Counted from the first letter of the stretch, positions 16,336 to 25,943 are shown. The stretch: DNA of 64,000 nucleotides from CAIKZZ01 sp036742455 (GCA_036742455.1 DAINQU010000004.1:124001-188000); one strand, 5' to 3'. The notes: generated from the letters alone by a model not told the origin. Program-made: numbers and translations.

Positions 16336-17646
16336 ATGAACCGCTCGCTGCTGTTACGTCTCATCGGCGTTGTCTTATTGGGATGGGTCGCGGTCGCCGA
16401 GGCTGCGCCCAAGAACGTGGCGGAGGAGACGCCGGAGGCGCGGGTTCTGCGGATATTGACCACTACCCCACTGATCGACGGTCACAACGATCTGCCCTAC
16501 GAGATCCGCGTCCGCAACGGAGGGGATCCGGTGGCAGCGCACCTTGAGAAGGACCAGACGACGCTACCCAAAGTTCAAGGCCGCGCGCCATTGATGACGG
16601 ACATGCCGCGCTTGCATGCCGGCCGGGTCGGTGGTCAGTTTTGGTCAGTGTGGACGCCTGCCGGCGTGACCGGTCCGGAGGCTGTCCAGTTGACGCTCGA
16701 CGAAATTGATATTGAAAAGCGCCTGATTGCTGCCTATCCGAACGACCTGGAAATGGCGCTCACGGCGGCCGATATACGTCGCATCCACCGCGCGGGAAAG
16801 GTGGCTTCGCTGATTGGGGTGGAAGGCGGGCATCAGATCAATGGGTCCCTCGCCACGCTGCGCCAATATTATGCGTTAGGGGCTCGGTACATGACGCTGA
16901 CCCACACGGCCACCATTCCGTGGGCCGATTCGGCAAATGACGTCCCAAAGCATCACGGCCTTACGCCCTTCGGCCTTGAAGTGGTGCACGAGATGAATCG
17001 CCTGGGCATGGTGGTAGACCTCAGCCACGTCTCGCCCGATGTGATGCGTCAAGCCATTGCGGCCTCAAAGGCTCCCGTCATGTTCTCGCACTCCTCCGCG
17101 CGCGCACTCGACGATCATCCGCGAAACGTGCCCGATGATGTCTTGCGTCTAGTCGCCGAGAAGGGTGGCGTCGTCATGGTCAATTTCGCACCGGGCTATG
17201 TCTCCGAAGAACTCTATCGCTGGAATGCGGACGAAGAGGCCGAGAAGACCCGCTACAACAGCCCGCCGTACGCAGGGTTGTATCTCGGTCAGCCGGAGAG
17301 AGCCGCAGCGGCCATGGCCGAATGGTACCGAAAGCACCCGAAACCCCAAGCAACGCTGGCACAGGTTGCCGACCACATCGAACACATCCGTGCGGTAGCA
17401 GGCGTCGATCACGTCGGCTTGGGATCCGACTTCGACGGCATTGAGGACACGCCGGTTGGGTTAGGCAACGTCAGTTGCTACCCGGCTTTGCTGGCTGAAC
17501 TCGCCCGGCGCGGTTGGTCGGACGCGGATCTTGCCAAAGTGGCGGGCGAAAACATCCTGCGCGTGCTGGCGCGCGCAGAGGCCGTCGCTGTCGATATGCG
17601 GACCGAAGCCCCGCAATTGCAGGTGCTCGGCGACGTCGATCATTGA
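16336..17646 (+). CDS. Membrane dipeptidase (peptidase M19, renal dipeptidase family), exported
   Basis: A 436-residue zinc dipeptidase, probably periplasmic: the signal peptide ends at AEAA near residue 24. Metal and active-site motifs are in order: His50-x-Asp52 in IDGHNDLP, bridging Glu163 in GVEGGHQ, His231 in DLSHVS, His252 in FSHSSARAL and a late GLGSDFDG. Family members hydrolyse dipeptides, often with D-residues at the second position, and some act on beta-lactams. AGGAG lies six bases before the ATG. The ureohydrolase gene follows 52 bases downstream on the same strand, which suggests a link to peptide or amino-acid nitrogen scavenging. Confidence 0.88.
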   Translation: MNRSLLLRLIGVVLLGWVAVAEAAPKNVAEETPEARVLRILTTTPLIDGHNDLPYEIRVRNGGDPVAAHLEKDQTTLPKVQGRAPLMTDMPRLHAGRVGGQFWSVWTPAGVTGPEAVQLTLDEIDIEKRLIAAYPNDLEMALTAADIRRIHRAGKVASLIGVEGGHQINGSLATLRQYYALGARYMTLTHTATIPWADSANDVPKHHGLTPFGLEVVHEMNRLGMVVDLSHVSPDVMRQAIAASKAPVMFSHSSARALDDHPRNVPDDVLRLVAEKGGVVMVNFAPGYVSEELYRWNADEEAEKTRYNSPPYAGLYLGQPERAAAAMAEWYRKHPKPQATLAQVADHIEHIRAVAGVDHVGLGSDFDGIEDTPVGLGNVSCYPALLAELARRGWSDADLAKVAGENILRVLARAEAVAVDMRTEAPQLQVLGDVDH

Positions 17647-17698
17647 GACGTCATCCTGATCTGATAGCCTTGGCACTCTTGTTGATGAAGGATCGGTC

Positions 17699-18628
17699 AT
17701 GCCGGATTACACGTTTGCATTTCAGACTTCGACCACGCACGCGGGGTTCCTCAAGGCGCCATCCCTAGAGGCGTTCCCCGATGCCCCGTACGTCGTGGCC
17801 GGCATACCGTGGGACGGCTGCGTGACCAACCGCCCGGGCACCCGCTTCGGACCTTACGAAATCCGTCGCTCGAGCCACATGCTCTGCGATGGGACGCACA
17901 CGCTGTGGCCGGTGTCCCCGCTCGGACACTTCGCCGACGCCGGCGACCTCACGCTACCCAACACGTCGCTGGAGCGGATGCGCGAAGCGCTGATGCCGCA
18001 GGCCGCGGCGATGCTGGCTCGGCACCACATGGTCTGGCTCGGCGGCGACCACTCCATCACGTTGCCATTGCTGCGCGCCTATCGCGCGCACCACGGTCGC
18101 CCGTTGGCGATCGTGCACTTCGACGCGCATTGCGATACGTGGACGGACCATTTCGGAGAACCGTCGGGTCACGGCACGTGGGTCCACGAGGCCATTGTGG
18201 AAGGCCTCATCGATCCGACGCTCACGGTGCAAGTGGGCATCCGCTCGTCAGCCGAGCGCGACACCGCCGAATACGTGCGCGACCGTGGCGGGCTCATCTA
18301 CACGGGCCGCGATCTGCGCGGACTCATCAACCCGCAGCAGTTGGCCGAGGTGATCAACACCGTGCGCGATCGGTTAGCCGGACATCCGGTTTACCTCACG
18401 CTGGACATCGACTGCCTGGATCCCGCGTATGCCCCGGGCACCGGCACGCCGGAACCCGGTGGATTGACCTCGGCGCAGGTGCTAACCCTGCTCGAACAGT
18501 GGGTTGACCTGAACTGGATCGGGATGGACTTGAGCGAGGTGTCCCCGCCGTACGATCACGCCCAACTCACGTCCAATGCGGCGGCCCACTTTGTGTGGAC
18601 CTACCTGTGCGGACGTGTGCGTCCGTAA
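17699..18628 (+). CDS. Ureohydrolase, agmatinase/arginase family
   Basis: A 309-residue binuclear manganese hydrolase that releases urea from a guanidino compound. All six metal ligands are visible: His118 in GGDHSI, Asp142, His144 and Asp146 in FDAHCDTW, Asp236 and Asp238 in LDIDCLDPAYAPGTGTPEPGG. The DAHxDT form resembles agmatinase-type SpeB rather than arginase (DAHxDxN), and no N-terminal signal is present, so it is cytoplasmic. Substrate assignment by sequence is unreliable in this family; agmatine, guanidinobutyrate and guanidinopropionate are possible. AAGGA precedes the ATG by six bases. It may follow the M19 dipeptidase in one transcript. Confidence 0.85.
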   Translation: MPDYTFAFQTSTTHAGFLKAPSLEAFPDAPYVVAGIPWDGCVTNRPGTRFGPYEIRRSSHMLCDGTHTLWPVSPLGHFADAGDLTLPNTSLERMREALMPQAAAMLARHHMVWLGGDHSITLPLLRAYRAHHGRPLAIVHFDAHCDTWTDHFGEPSGHGTWVHEAIVEGLIDPTLTVQVGIRSSAERDTAEYVRDRGGLIYTGRDLRGLINPQQLAEVINTVRDRLAGHPVYLTLDIDCLDPAYAPGTGTPEPGGLTSAQVLTLLEQWVDLNWIGMDLSEVSPPYDHAQLTSNAAAHFVWTYLCGRVRP

Positions 18629-18635
18629 GACGCGA

Positions 18636-19766
18636 TCAGTGATCCCGCTCGAGCGCGCGCAAATACGGACGCACCCGCTCGAGTCCTTCGGCAAGGATCA
18701 GGGGGCTGTTTGCGTATCCGATCCGCACGCAGCCTTCCAGATCAAAGGCGCTACCGGGCGTGAACAACACGCCCGTTTGCTCCAACAGGCCAACGCAAAA
18801 ATCGCGCGAAGGCACCGGATAGTCGTAATGCAGTAGCGTCGTCGTACCTGCCGTCGGCCGTACCCAGCGGATGGTCGGCTCTGACCGCACCCATTCGCTC
18901 AACACCGCGAGGTTCGTACGTACGATCTGTCGGCTTCGCGCCAAAATCGCCTCCGCGTGTTCCAATGCCAGTGCCGCTAAGGCGTCGTCCAGCATGCCCA
19001 CACTGATGGTGTTGTAGTCACGGTGCACCTCGGCGGCCTTGAGTACTTCTTTGGGCCCGCACATCCAACCCAAGCGAAGCCCGGCCAGCGAGAAGGCCTT
19101 TGACATGGACCCCACCGCGACGCCACGCTCATACAGGTCGGCAATGGAGGGTGTGAGCGCATCGCCCACCTGCGTCGTACCGCGATACACCTCGTCGCAC
19201 AGAATGTAGGCACCGACTCGATCGGCGAGACGCACTACTTCCATCAACGCGTCCCGATCCATGAGCGCGCCAGTCGGATTATTCGGGTTCGAGAACGCGA
19301 TTACGCGCGTATCAGTGGTCACAAGATCGCGCAATCGATCGACATTCGGCAAATAGCCATCCTCGGGTCGTAATTCCAAACGCATGACGTTGGCGCCGAG
19401 ACTCTCCGGGATGGAATAGTGTTGCTGATAGGCCGGCAGCACGGACACCACTCGGTCACCCGGCCCCACCAGCGCCTGATACACCAAGGCGTTGGCACCG
19501 ATCGCGCCGTGTGTCACGAGGACGTCGTGAATCCCTTTGTGGGCATACAGACGGGCAATCGCAGACCGCAATCGATCGCTGCCCTCAATGGCCCCATAGG
19601 TCAGCTTCAACGGCAGCAATTGCTCTAGAAACGCCGGTCCTACATCAGCGAGCGTCAACAATTCGGCAACGGTCAGCGAGGCAACGCAGGTCTCCGCCAG
19701 ATTGTGAGTGCACTGCAACTCGAACTCGTTCATCCACTGTTCGACAGCGAAGGGGGTAATACGCAT
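18636..19766 (-). CDS. PLP-dependent aminotransferase, class I/II
   Basis: A 376-residue fold-type I enzyme with the Schiff-base Lys223 in SMSKAFSLAGLRLGW, the PLP-contacting SNPNNPTG and the DEVY motif at 191-194. Family precedent covers transamination, racemisation and specialised amino-acid chemistry; the substrate cannot be read. A strong AGGAG sits six bases before the ATG. It is the last gene of an amidohydrolase - TonB receptor - aminotransferase unit, so it probably processes an amine or amino acid taken up by that system. It ends seven bases from the convergent ureohydrolase. Confidence 0.85.
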   Translation of the reverse strand: MRITPFAVEQWMNEFELQCTHNLAETCVASLTVAELLTLADVGPAFLEQLLPLKLTYGAIEGSDRLRSAIARLYAHKGIHDVLVTHGAIGANALVYQALVGPGDRVVSVLPAYQQHYSIPESLGANVMRLELRPEDGYLPNVDRLRDLVTTDTRVIAFSNPNNPTGALMDRDALMEVVRLADRVGAYILCDEVYRGTTQVGDALTPSIADLYERGVAVGSMSKAFSLAGLRLGWMCGPKEVLKAAEVHRDYNTISVGMLDDALAALALEHAEAILARSRQIVRTNLAVLSEWVRSEPTIRWVRPTAGTTTLLHYDYPVPSRDFCVGLLEQTGVLFTPGSAFDLEGCVRIGYANSPLILAEGLERVRPYLRALERDH

Positions 19767-19789
19767 GGGGCACTCCTAAAATTCAGCGG

Positions 19790-21904
19790 TCACCACGGCC
19801 AGTCGATACCGAGGAGTACCTGTCGGGACGGCATACGGTACCAGCCCGCCGTACCGGTCGCAGTGACCGACTGCTGCAGTTCGCTGGCCGAGACGGGGTC
19901 TCTACGATCGGTGAGGTTACTGCCGCGCAAGCGCAGATGACCGCGACCGAGCGGCCAGGTCATCATGGCATCCAACGTGGCATAGGCTGGCGCTCGGAGG
20001 GTGTTCGCCGGATCCAGCCATCGCGCCCCCGATACGTTCGCAAGAACCGATACCGAGCGGCCTGCCGCATCAGACCACCGCAGCCCCAGTCCTCCAAGGT
20101 TATCCGGCGACATCTCAACGGCCTTGCCGGCCAAATTGGCGCCCGACGCATCGGCCCGACTGAGCACGCGCGCCGCGTGATGGGCCGCCTGTGCATCCAC
20201 GAACCAGCCCCGGCCCAATGTCCAGTGGCTCTCGATTTCAATACCTTGATAACGATTCTCACCGCCATTCACGGCGCCATACCCGTCTGGCGTCACGGCA
20301 TAGGTCAACCCATTGGTGAGGTCGAGTCGGAAGACGCTGCCTTCGAGATCCAAACGCCCCTCCCAGAGGTGCGACTTCAGACCGGCTTCCACGCTGCGGC
20401 CCACCTCGGGCTTTAGCACCTTGACCTCGGCTTCCGGGCCAAAATCGGTCGCCAAGGGTTTGAAGCTGCTGCGCGCATCGGCATAGACGGACACCGTGTC
20501 CACACCTGCCGACCAGAGCGTGCGACTGATGCCCAGCGTACCGCTCAGACGCGTGTGATCGTCCGCATCCCGGCCATCGAAGGAGACGACCGGCGCAGGC
20601 CCCGTGTTATCGATCGCGCGACCACTCGCATGTTCTTGTGTATGGTCGAGACGCAGGCCCGCGACCAAATCCACGGCACCGAACGACCAATCACCTTGCG
20701 TGTAGAGTCCGCTGAAGTCCCGCGTGTTTTGAGATTGGACGATTTCGTCGTCGTGACGGGAGCCGGTGCAACTGTATTCAATGCCGGTCGGATCAACACA
20801 GTAGGCGAAATTGATGGCATGTTCGTTGCCACTGCCATGCAAATGCGACACGCCGATCGTCACCTTCGCATCCGCAAACTTCCGGACCAAAAACGCGTCG
20901 AAATAGACGTCCGTAATCGCACGCTCTTGGGTGTACCCGTCCGCCTGTAGACCATCGCCCACACCAGCGTCGGGCGGCAGTTGAAAGGCATCGCCTCGCA
21001 GATAACCGCGCAAAATGTGATCGAGCGTCCGAGTGACGGCCAACGTGACCCCCCAATCCCCCAACGACGACTGGCCATTCATCCCGAAAGCCGCGTGGTA
21101 CCGTTGCCCGTTCATATAGGCCCCAGCCGGATTGAAATTCACGTCGGGTGAAAATTCCGAATGCAATTGCCCACGATCGGCGAGTAGCAAGTTGCCGGCC
21201 GGTCGCTGCGGGACATCGGAGACGTCAACGTCGACGTGCGTCTGAACTGACTCCTGCTGCAATGCAGCCCGGTACAGCAGGTGACGGCGTGCCCACTCGG
21301 TCCGGTCCTCGGTAAAGCCTCGCTGTTCCACGTCGGCCGTCAGCGACTGCTTCCATTGCCCCAGATCCGGTAATGCATGGCTCGCTGACACGAGATAACT
21401 CCCGTGTGTACCGATTTCCGCCACCGCCGACTCCGACGGGCGATCGGCCGATCGGTGAATGACATGAATGACACCCACGAAGGATGTCGCTCCAAACATC
21501 ACTGGAGCCGGTCCGCGCAGCACTTCGATGCGGTCGATATTCGTAAGGTCGACGGTGGTCGTCGCCGGATTAAAGGCCCCGCCCCAAGGTACGCCGTCGA
21601 CGACGAGTAGGAACGCATCCGCCTCTCGAAGGCCCCATAACGCAGGGACGCTGCCTGCAGGACCCACATCACCGCCCGAGGTGCCTTCGACTCCGGCCAC
21701 CATCGCCAATGCGGAGCGCAGATCGCGTGCGCCGCGTGCGGCCAGCTCCTCGCCCGTGACGATCGATATCGTGGCCGGCACCTTGTCGACCGCTTCCGGC
21801 TGGCGTGTGGCGGTTATTTCGACCCGCGATATCTCGGTATCTAGCGCTTCCGCGCTTGCGATCACCGGTAAGAGCAGAGCTCCGAGCATATAGGCATGTT
21901 TCAT
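19790..21904 (-). CDS. TonB-dependent outer-membrane receptor
   Basis: A 704-residue outer-membrane gated channel. A signal peptide (about 1-19) is followed by a TonB-box-like start (VEITATRQPE), the plug domain (about 35-150, including VDGVPWGG and IDRIEVLRGPAPVMFG) and a 22-strand barrel ending in WPW, the expected terminal aromatic. It belongs to the smaller, cobalamin/siderophore-like class rather than the long carbohydrate type. Its operon partners are an exported amidohydrolase upstream (19-base gap) and a PLP aminotransferase downstream, which argues for import of an organic amine or amide product rather than iron. The ligand is unknown. Confidence 0.9.
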   Translation of the reverse strand: MKHAYMLGALLLPVIASAEALDTEISRVEITATRQPEAVDKVPATISIVTGEELAARGARDLRSALAMVAGVEGTSGGDVGPAGSVPALWGLREADAFLLVVDGVPWGGAFNPATTTVDLTNIDRIEVLRGPAPVMFGATSFVGVIHVIHRSADRPSESAVAEIGTHGSYLVSASHALPDLGQWKQSLTADVEQRGFTEDRTEWARRHLLYRAALQQESVQTHVDVDVSDVPQRPAGNLLLADRGQLHSEFSPDVNFNPAGAYMNGQRYHAAFGMNGQSSLGDWGVTLAVTRTLDHILRGYLRGDAFQLPPDAGVGDGLQADGYTQERAITDVYFDAFLVRKFADAKVTIGVSHLHGSGNEHAINFAYCVDPTGIEYSCTGSRHDDEIVQSQNTRDFSGLYTQGDWSFGAVDLVAGLRLDHTQEHASGRAIDNTGPAPVVSFDGRDADDHTRLSGTLGISRTLWSAGVDTVSVYADARSSFKPLATDFGPEAEVKVLKPEVGRSVEAGLKSHLWEGRLDLEGSVFRLDLTNGLTYAVTPDGYGAVNGGENRYQGIEIESHWTLGRGWFVDAQAAHHAARVLSRADASGANLAGKAVEMSPDNLGGLGLRWSDAAGRSVSVLANVSGARWLDPANTLRAPAYATLDAMMTWPLGRGHLRLRGSNLTDRRDPVSASELQQSVTATGTAGWYRMPSRQVLLGIDWPW

Positions 21905-21923
21905 GAATAGACTGGGTCCGTCG

Positions 21924-23843
21924 TTAATCGTGAGAAATTTTTAGTGCGCGGGCATAGACGCGTTGGCCGCCAAACCAGGTCTCGAGCACGCGAACGTTCG
22001 CGATATCGTCCGCTTTGCCGCGCGCCGCCAACGCCAATGGGTCGTGGTCCAACACAATGAAGTCGGCCGCCTTCCCTACGCTGAGGGAACCGACTTCGTC
22101 ATCCCGCCCCAGCATTCGCGCTCCGTTGATGGTGTAGGCATCAATCACATCTTCGATCGAGATCGTTTCGGCTTTAGACAAGGTTGCGCCCCCCGGCAGG
22201 CGCCGCGTGACAGCCATTGCCATATTCATGAACGGGCGCGGGTCGCGGCTCGCGACCGGCGCATCGGAGCCTGCCGTGAGGACGGCACCCGCATCGCGAC
22301 TTTGTCGGACGGGATACATCTGCTCCTCGAAATACGGATCGTTCGGCGTCTCGCTGAGATACGGGAAGGCGGAGGGGTCGTAGTCCGGGTCGTGCATAGC
22401 CCACGAGTACGTGTAGGCGAGATAGAGGTGATCTCGACCCATCCGCACCACATCCTCGGGTGCGGCCAGTTGAATGTGAGCGAGAGAATCGTGTGTCGCG
22501 ACATTGCCATCGGCCGCGCGGGCCGCTTCAATCGCGTCGATGGCTGTGCGCGTCGCCCGGTCCCCGATCACATGAATATGCAGATTGAAGCCCGCGAGGT
22601 GCATGCGGCGCGCCCATTCCAATTCCACCTCGCGTGGGTATTGGAGCGTACCCCGCGATCCGGGGCAGGCACTGTCCGCGGCATCCCCGTCCACCGGGCA
22701 AGGCGGCGGGTCGTAGCCAATCACGCGGGGATGCCCGTCCGCACCGCGTTCAAACCGCGGAGACCGGTAGATATTGAGCAGTGCGGCATTGCCATGCACC
22801 GGCGTCGCGGCAAACGGATTACCCTCGACTTCGCCGTCTGCAAACATTTTGACGAAATCTGCTCGAATTAATGGGTGATGGGCAAATCGGTCACGCCAAG
22901 CGACGGCTCGCGCCACCATCAAATCGTAGTCCGGGGTACCGTCCGCTTTGACCACGTGCGCAGGGTCGTAGTGCTGCGCTAACGTCACGTGTAATGAGAG
23001 GTGTCCACGCAAGTAGAGGGCGTCGTACACCGGTAGAGAGGCGGGCGCCCACGCGGCTTCCATCACGGTCGTGATTCCCGCGGCGTTGAGCGCTTCGGTC
23101 ATACGCTCGGGCCGGTCCAGCACCCGCTCGATATCGTTATCGTAAAACTGATGGCGTTTGCTGATGCGTCCTCGGGCGTCCTCATCCACCCGTCCATCCG
23201 GGTTCCCGCCGGCGTCCGTTCCGATGAAGAGTCGTAGCGATTTGAATTCGTTCGAGAGCGTCTCGCGCGAGAGCCCTACGACGCGACCGGCCGCATCCGT
23301 CGCGCCGAGTAGCGCTCGGCTGTTGTAGGCGTTGTGGTGTCCGTCATCGCCCAATAACTCCACCGGATGATCCGCCGAAATCGCATCTAATGCTGCGCGT
23401 AACGTCGGATAGCGTGCGTCCGTGGTATTGCCCGACGTCGCCGCCCACTGACGTATCGAAATCCACTCCCCCGACGCCGGCGGACGCCGAGCCACACACG
23501 CACGACCGCGCTTTACGAGCTCGGCGAGCGCGAGCGCTTGCGCCTTCAAGTCGCAGTCACCCAAATCGACGATATCAATGGGATGGATGTGTGCATCCAC
23601 CAGCCCGGGCAGTACCCTCCGTCCGTGAAGGTCGTGTACACGCGTCCCAGGACCGGTGAAGGCCCGGACACCGGCATCGTCGCCGACGTAGGTGATGCGG
23701 CCAGCGGTCACGGCCATCGCGGTGGCCTCTTGACGTTGGTCGGCGGTGTAGAGACGCCCGTGCGTGTAAACATCATCGGCAGGCTGAGCCGCAACGGCCG
23801 GCAAGGCCACCAACAGCACGATGCATAGAAACGGCCAACGCAT
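21924..23843 (-). CDS. Exported YtcJ-like amidohydrolase (Amidohydro_3)
   Basis: A 639-residue metal-dependent hydrolase. The ATG at 23843 is chosen because it starts a clear signal peptide (MRWPFLCIVLLVALPAVAA) with GGAG seven bases upstream; an in-frame extension to 24005 overlaps the divergent promoter region and has no such features. The first metal motif is VDAHIHP, a later one HIHVIGDRA, and the C-terminal SVGKAADFIVLDHDPL is typical of the family. Members hydrolyse C-N bonds of amides or cyclic amides, and few are characterised. It heads the operon with the TonB receptor and aminotransferase, and a paralogue diverges from it at 23917. Confidence 0.87.
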   Translation of the reverse strand: MRWPFLCIVLLVALPAVAAQPADDVYTHGRLYTADQRQEATAMAVTAGRITYVGDDAGVRAFTGPGTRVHDLHGRRVLPGLVDAHIHPIDIVDLGDCDLKAQALALAELVKRGRACVARRPPASGEWISIRQWAATSGNTTDARYPTLRAALDAISADHPVELLGDDGHHNAYNSRALLGATDAAGRVVGLSRETLSNEFKSLRLFIGTDAGGNPDGRVDEDARGRISKRHQFYDNDIERVLDRPERMTEALNAAGITTVMEAAWAPASLPVYDALYLRGHLSLHVTLAQHYDPAHVVKADGTPDYDLMVARAVAWRDRFAHHPLIRADFVKMFADGEVEGNPFAATPVHGNAALLNIYRSPRFERGADGHPRVIGYDPPPCPVDGDAADSACPGSRGTLQYPREVELEWARRMHLAGFNLHIHVIGDRATRTAIDAIEAARAADGNVATHDSLAHIQLAAPEDVVRMGRDHLYLAYTYSWAMHDPDYDPSAFPYLSETPNDPYFEEQMYPVRQSRDAGAVLTAGSDAPVASRDPRPFMNMAMAVTRRLPGGATLSKAETISIEDVIDAYTINGARMLGRDDEVGSLSVGKAADFIVLDHDPLALAARGKADDIANVRVLETWFGGQRVYARALKISHD

Positions 23844-23916
23844 GGATAGACTCCGGTGACGAGGGGCACGGCTCGGCATATGATGCCTAGGCTTCGCCAG
23901 CAAATGTGAGCCTCTC

Positions 23917-25692
23917 ATGCTGAAAATTGCAATTCGACTCTGGGTCTTTTGTACGATCCTCAGTGGCAGCGTCCTCGCGGCAACACCTGCCGACGTGGTG
24001 TACACGGGTGGCCGAATCTACACGGCCGATGCACAAGATCACGTGGTGTCAGCGCTCGCGGTCACGCGCGGACGGGTTGTGTACGCCGGGGATGATGCCG
24101 GCGCACGCGCCTTTAGGGGCCCGAAGACGCGAGTGAAGGAACTCAACGGCGGATTCGCGATGCCGGGACTCGTTGACGGACATATGCATCCCATGGAAGG
24201 CGGCGTGAGAGCGATTGGGTGTAATTTGCATTACGACCCTCTGACCGTTGACGAGTTTCGACGTCGTCTGCAAGCCTGTCTGGATGCCGATCGCGGTCAC
24301 GAACCGGACGGTTGGCTCGAAGCCACCAATTGGTTCCAGCAGGCCATGTTACCGGCCGGCACGCTCGCGCATAAATCGATGCTCGACAGCTTGCACACCA
24401 AGCGGCCGATCCTCGTTCGCGATGCGTTTGGTCATACTGTTCTGGCCAACAGTCGTGCGTTAGCCCTCGCGCATATTCAGCGCGACTCGGTCGACGTGCC
24501 CGGCGGCCGGATCGATCGTGACGCCTCGGGCGAACCGAACGGATTGCTGGAGGACAGCGCCTATGCGGTGTACGAGACCGTAATACCCGCACGCACGCCG
24601 GCCGAGTACGCGTCCGCCGCACGTGCCGCAATGAAAGAAATGGCGGCGCAAGGCCTAACCTCGGTACTCGATGCCGACACACCGACTTATGCGATGCGCG
24701 CGTTTCGTGCTGTGCAAAAGAATGGCGGTCTGACAATCCGTATCCACTTCGCGCCACAAATTCAGATCGAGGATATGAAAGACCCCGCAGCGGCCGTCGC
24801 ACGGGTCGTCGCTCTGCGCAAACAGTACGACGACGGTGCCATTCAGCCGACACCTGGCCTGACACTGCGGAACGCTAAATTTTACATCGACGGTGTCATA
24901 TCAGGCCCCGCGTTCACAGGGTCCATGGTCGAACCCTATTGGGTCAACACGGGCACTGCTGAAGCGCCGCATTGGGGGGCGGGAACGAATCGCGGACCAG
25001 ATCCGTATTTCTCGACCGAGCCACTGGCGGATCTGTTGACTCGGCTCGGGCGCGCCGGCATCGACCCCCACTTACACGTCGACGGTGATCGTGCGGTACG
25101 GACCGCACTTGATGCGGTCGCCATCCTGCGCCGTAACTTGCCCCAACAGGACGTCAGGATCGGTTTGGCGCATGATGAGATCGTTCATCCGGATGACTTT
25201 GGCCGCTACAAGGCCTTGTCGGTCTATCCAGTGCTGTCGTTCCAGTGGGAAAAACCCGCACCAGATACCATCGATCAGTCGAAGGAGTACCTGGGGCCGG
25301 CGCGATTCTCCATTCTGGAACCGGCCGGCTTCTTGGCGAAGGCAGGCGCACCTATCGCTTTTGGCAGTGACTGGCCCGTGGATGCTCTCAATGAGTGGTT
25401 CGCCCTAAAGGTCGGCATCACGCGTGAGAACGTTCCGTCCGCCGGTCCCGCGTACGCCGGCCGCCTTGGCGACGATCCTGGTCTTTCACGGCTCGAGGCG
25501 CTCCGCGCCATCACCATCATGGCGGCCCGCGAACTGCATTGCGACGATGCGGTAGGTTCGCTCGAGATTGGCAAGCTCGCGGACATTGCGTTCCTGGATC
25601 GCGATCCGCTGACCATCGATCCGCATGACATCGCCCACGTCAAAGTCTTGGAAACGGTGATCGGTGGCCGAACGGTCTACCGAGCGCACTAA
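23917..25692 (+). CDS. Exported YtcJ-like amidohydrolase (Amidohydro_3), paralogue
   Basis: A 591-residue metal-dependent hydrolase with a signal peptide (about 1-22, ending VLAA). It has the same architecture as the divergent gene: VYTGGRIYTAD near the N-terminus, the HxH motif in VDGHMHP, HLHVDGDRA in the barrel, a late GSDWPVD carrying the catalytic Asp, and SLEIGKLADIAFLDRDPL at the end. The two share clear identity in the N-terminal strand, so they derive from one duplication. The 73-base gap between the starts must hold both promoters. The physiological amide is unknown. Confidence 0.87.
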   Translation: MLKIAIRLWVFCTILSGSVLAATPADVVYTGGRIYTADAQDHVVSALAVTRGRVVYAGDDAGARAFRGPKTRVKELNGGFAMPGLVDGHMHPMEGGVRAIGCNLHYDPLTVDEFRRRLQACLDADRGHEPDGWLEATNWFQQAMLPAGTLAHKSMLDSLHTKRPILVRDAFGHTVLANSRALALAHIQRDSVDVPGGRIDRDASGEPNGLLEDSAYAVYETVIPARTPAEYASAARAAMKEMAAQGLTSVLDADTPTYAMRAFRAVQKNGGLTIRIHFAPQIQIEDMKDPAAAVARVVALRKQYDDGAIQPTPGLTLRNAKFYIDGVISGPAFTGSMVEPYWVNTGTAEAPHWGAGTNRGPDPYFSTEPLADLLTRLGRAGIDPHLHVDGDRAVRTALDAVAILRRNLPQQDVRIGLAHDEIVHPDDFGRYKALSVYPVLSFQWEKPAPDTIDQSKEYLGPARFSILEPAGFLAKAGAPIAFGSDWPVDALNEWFALKVGITRENVPSAGPAYAGRLGDDPGLSRLEALRAITIMAARELHCDDAVGSLEIGKLADIAFLDRDPLTIDPHDIAHVKVLETVIGGRTVYRAH

Positions 25693-25710
25693 TCGGACGG
25701 AGCCGGCGTC

Positions 25711-25750
25711 CGGTAGGGTTGCACCCCATTCGTGGGGTATCAACCTGCCG
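25711..25750. terminator. Strong TTCG-loop hairpin after the amidohydrolase gene
   Basis: Arms CGGTAGG (25711-25717) and CCTGCCG (25744-25750), then TTG/CAA, then ACCCCA (25723-25728) and TGGGGT (25733-25738) close a TTCG tetraloop. The total is about 16 pairs including one G-T, with two small bulges. It lies 19 bases after the amidohydrolase stop. No T tract follows, so it may stabilise the 3' end or be a dispersed palindromic repeat instead. Confidence 0.45.
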
Positions 25751-25844
25751 GGCGCCTCCATCATCTACCGAATAGGCAAGCGACTGCGCGGCGACCATCC
25801 TCGGCCCCATGAACCGGCGCGTCGTGCGCCCCGTGGAGAAGACC

Positions 25845-25943
25845 ATGTCGCGCCGTTTCGTTATCTTGGCCGATGCCGCGTTATTAGCAACCGGCCTCAT
25901 TATGGTCGTTACCGGGCTCGTCGCCTTGTTGAGTCATTTCTGA
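25845..25943 (+). CDS. Possible 32-residue single-pass membrane protein
   Basis: An ATG at 25845 with GGAG six bases upstream opens a 32-codon frame. A basic N-terminus (MSRRF) is followed by about 22 hydrophobic residues and the end LLSHF, which looks like one membrane helix with the N-terminus inside. An in-frame ATG at 25809 would give 44 residues but has no ribosome site. The stop overlaps the end of the convergent SGNH gene by ten bases. No family is recognised; the intergenic position, ribosome site and clean helix are the only support. Confidence 0.35.
   Translation: MSRRFVILADAALLATGLIMVVTGLVALLSHF

Noticed and set aside
17809..18507. 232-codon plus-strand frame inside the ureohydrolase gene
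   Set aside because: Out-of-frame shadow, Arg/His-rich; the ureohydrolase has all six metal ligands.
18636..19766. Arginine-hydroxylase (MppP) or capreomycidine-synthase type enzyme beside the ureohydrolase
   Set aside because: The motifs are those of general class I/II aminotransferases, and no arginine-specific features or antibiotic biosynthesis genes are present.
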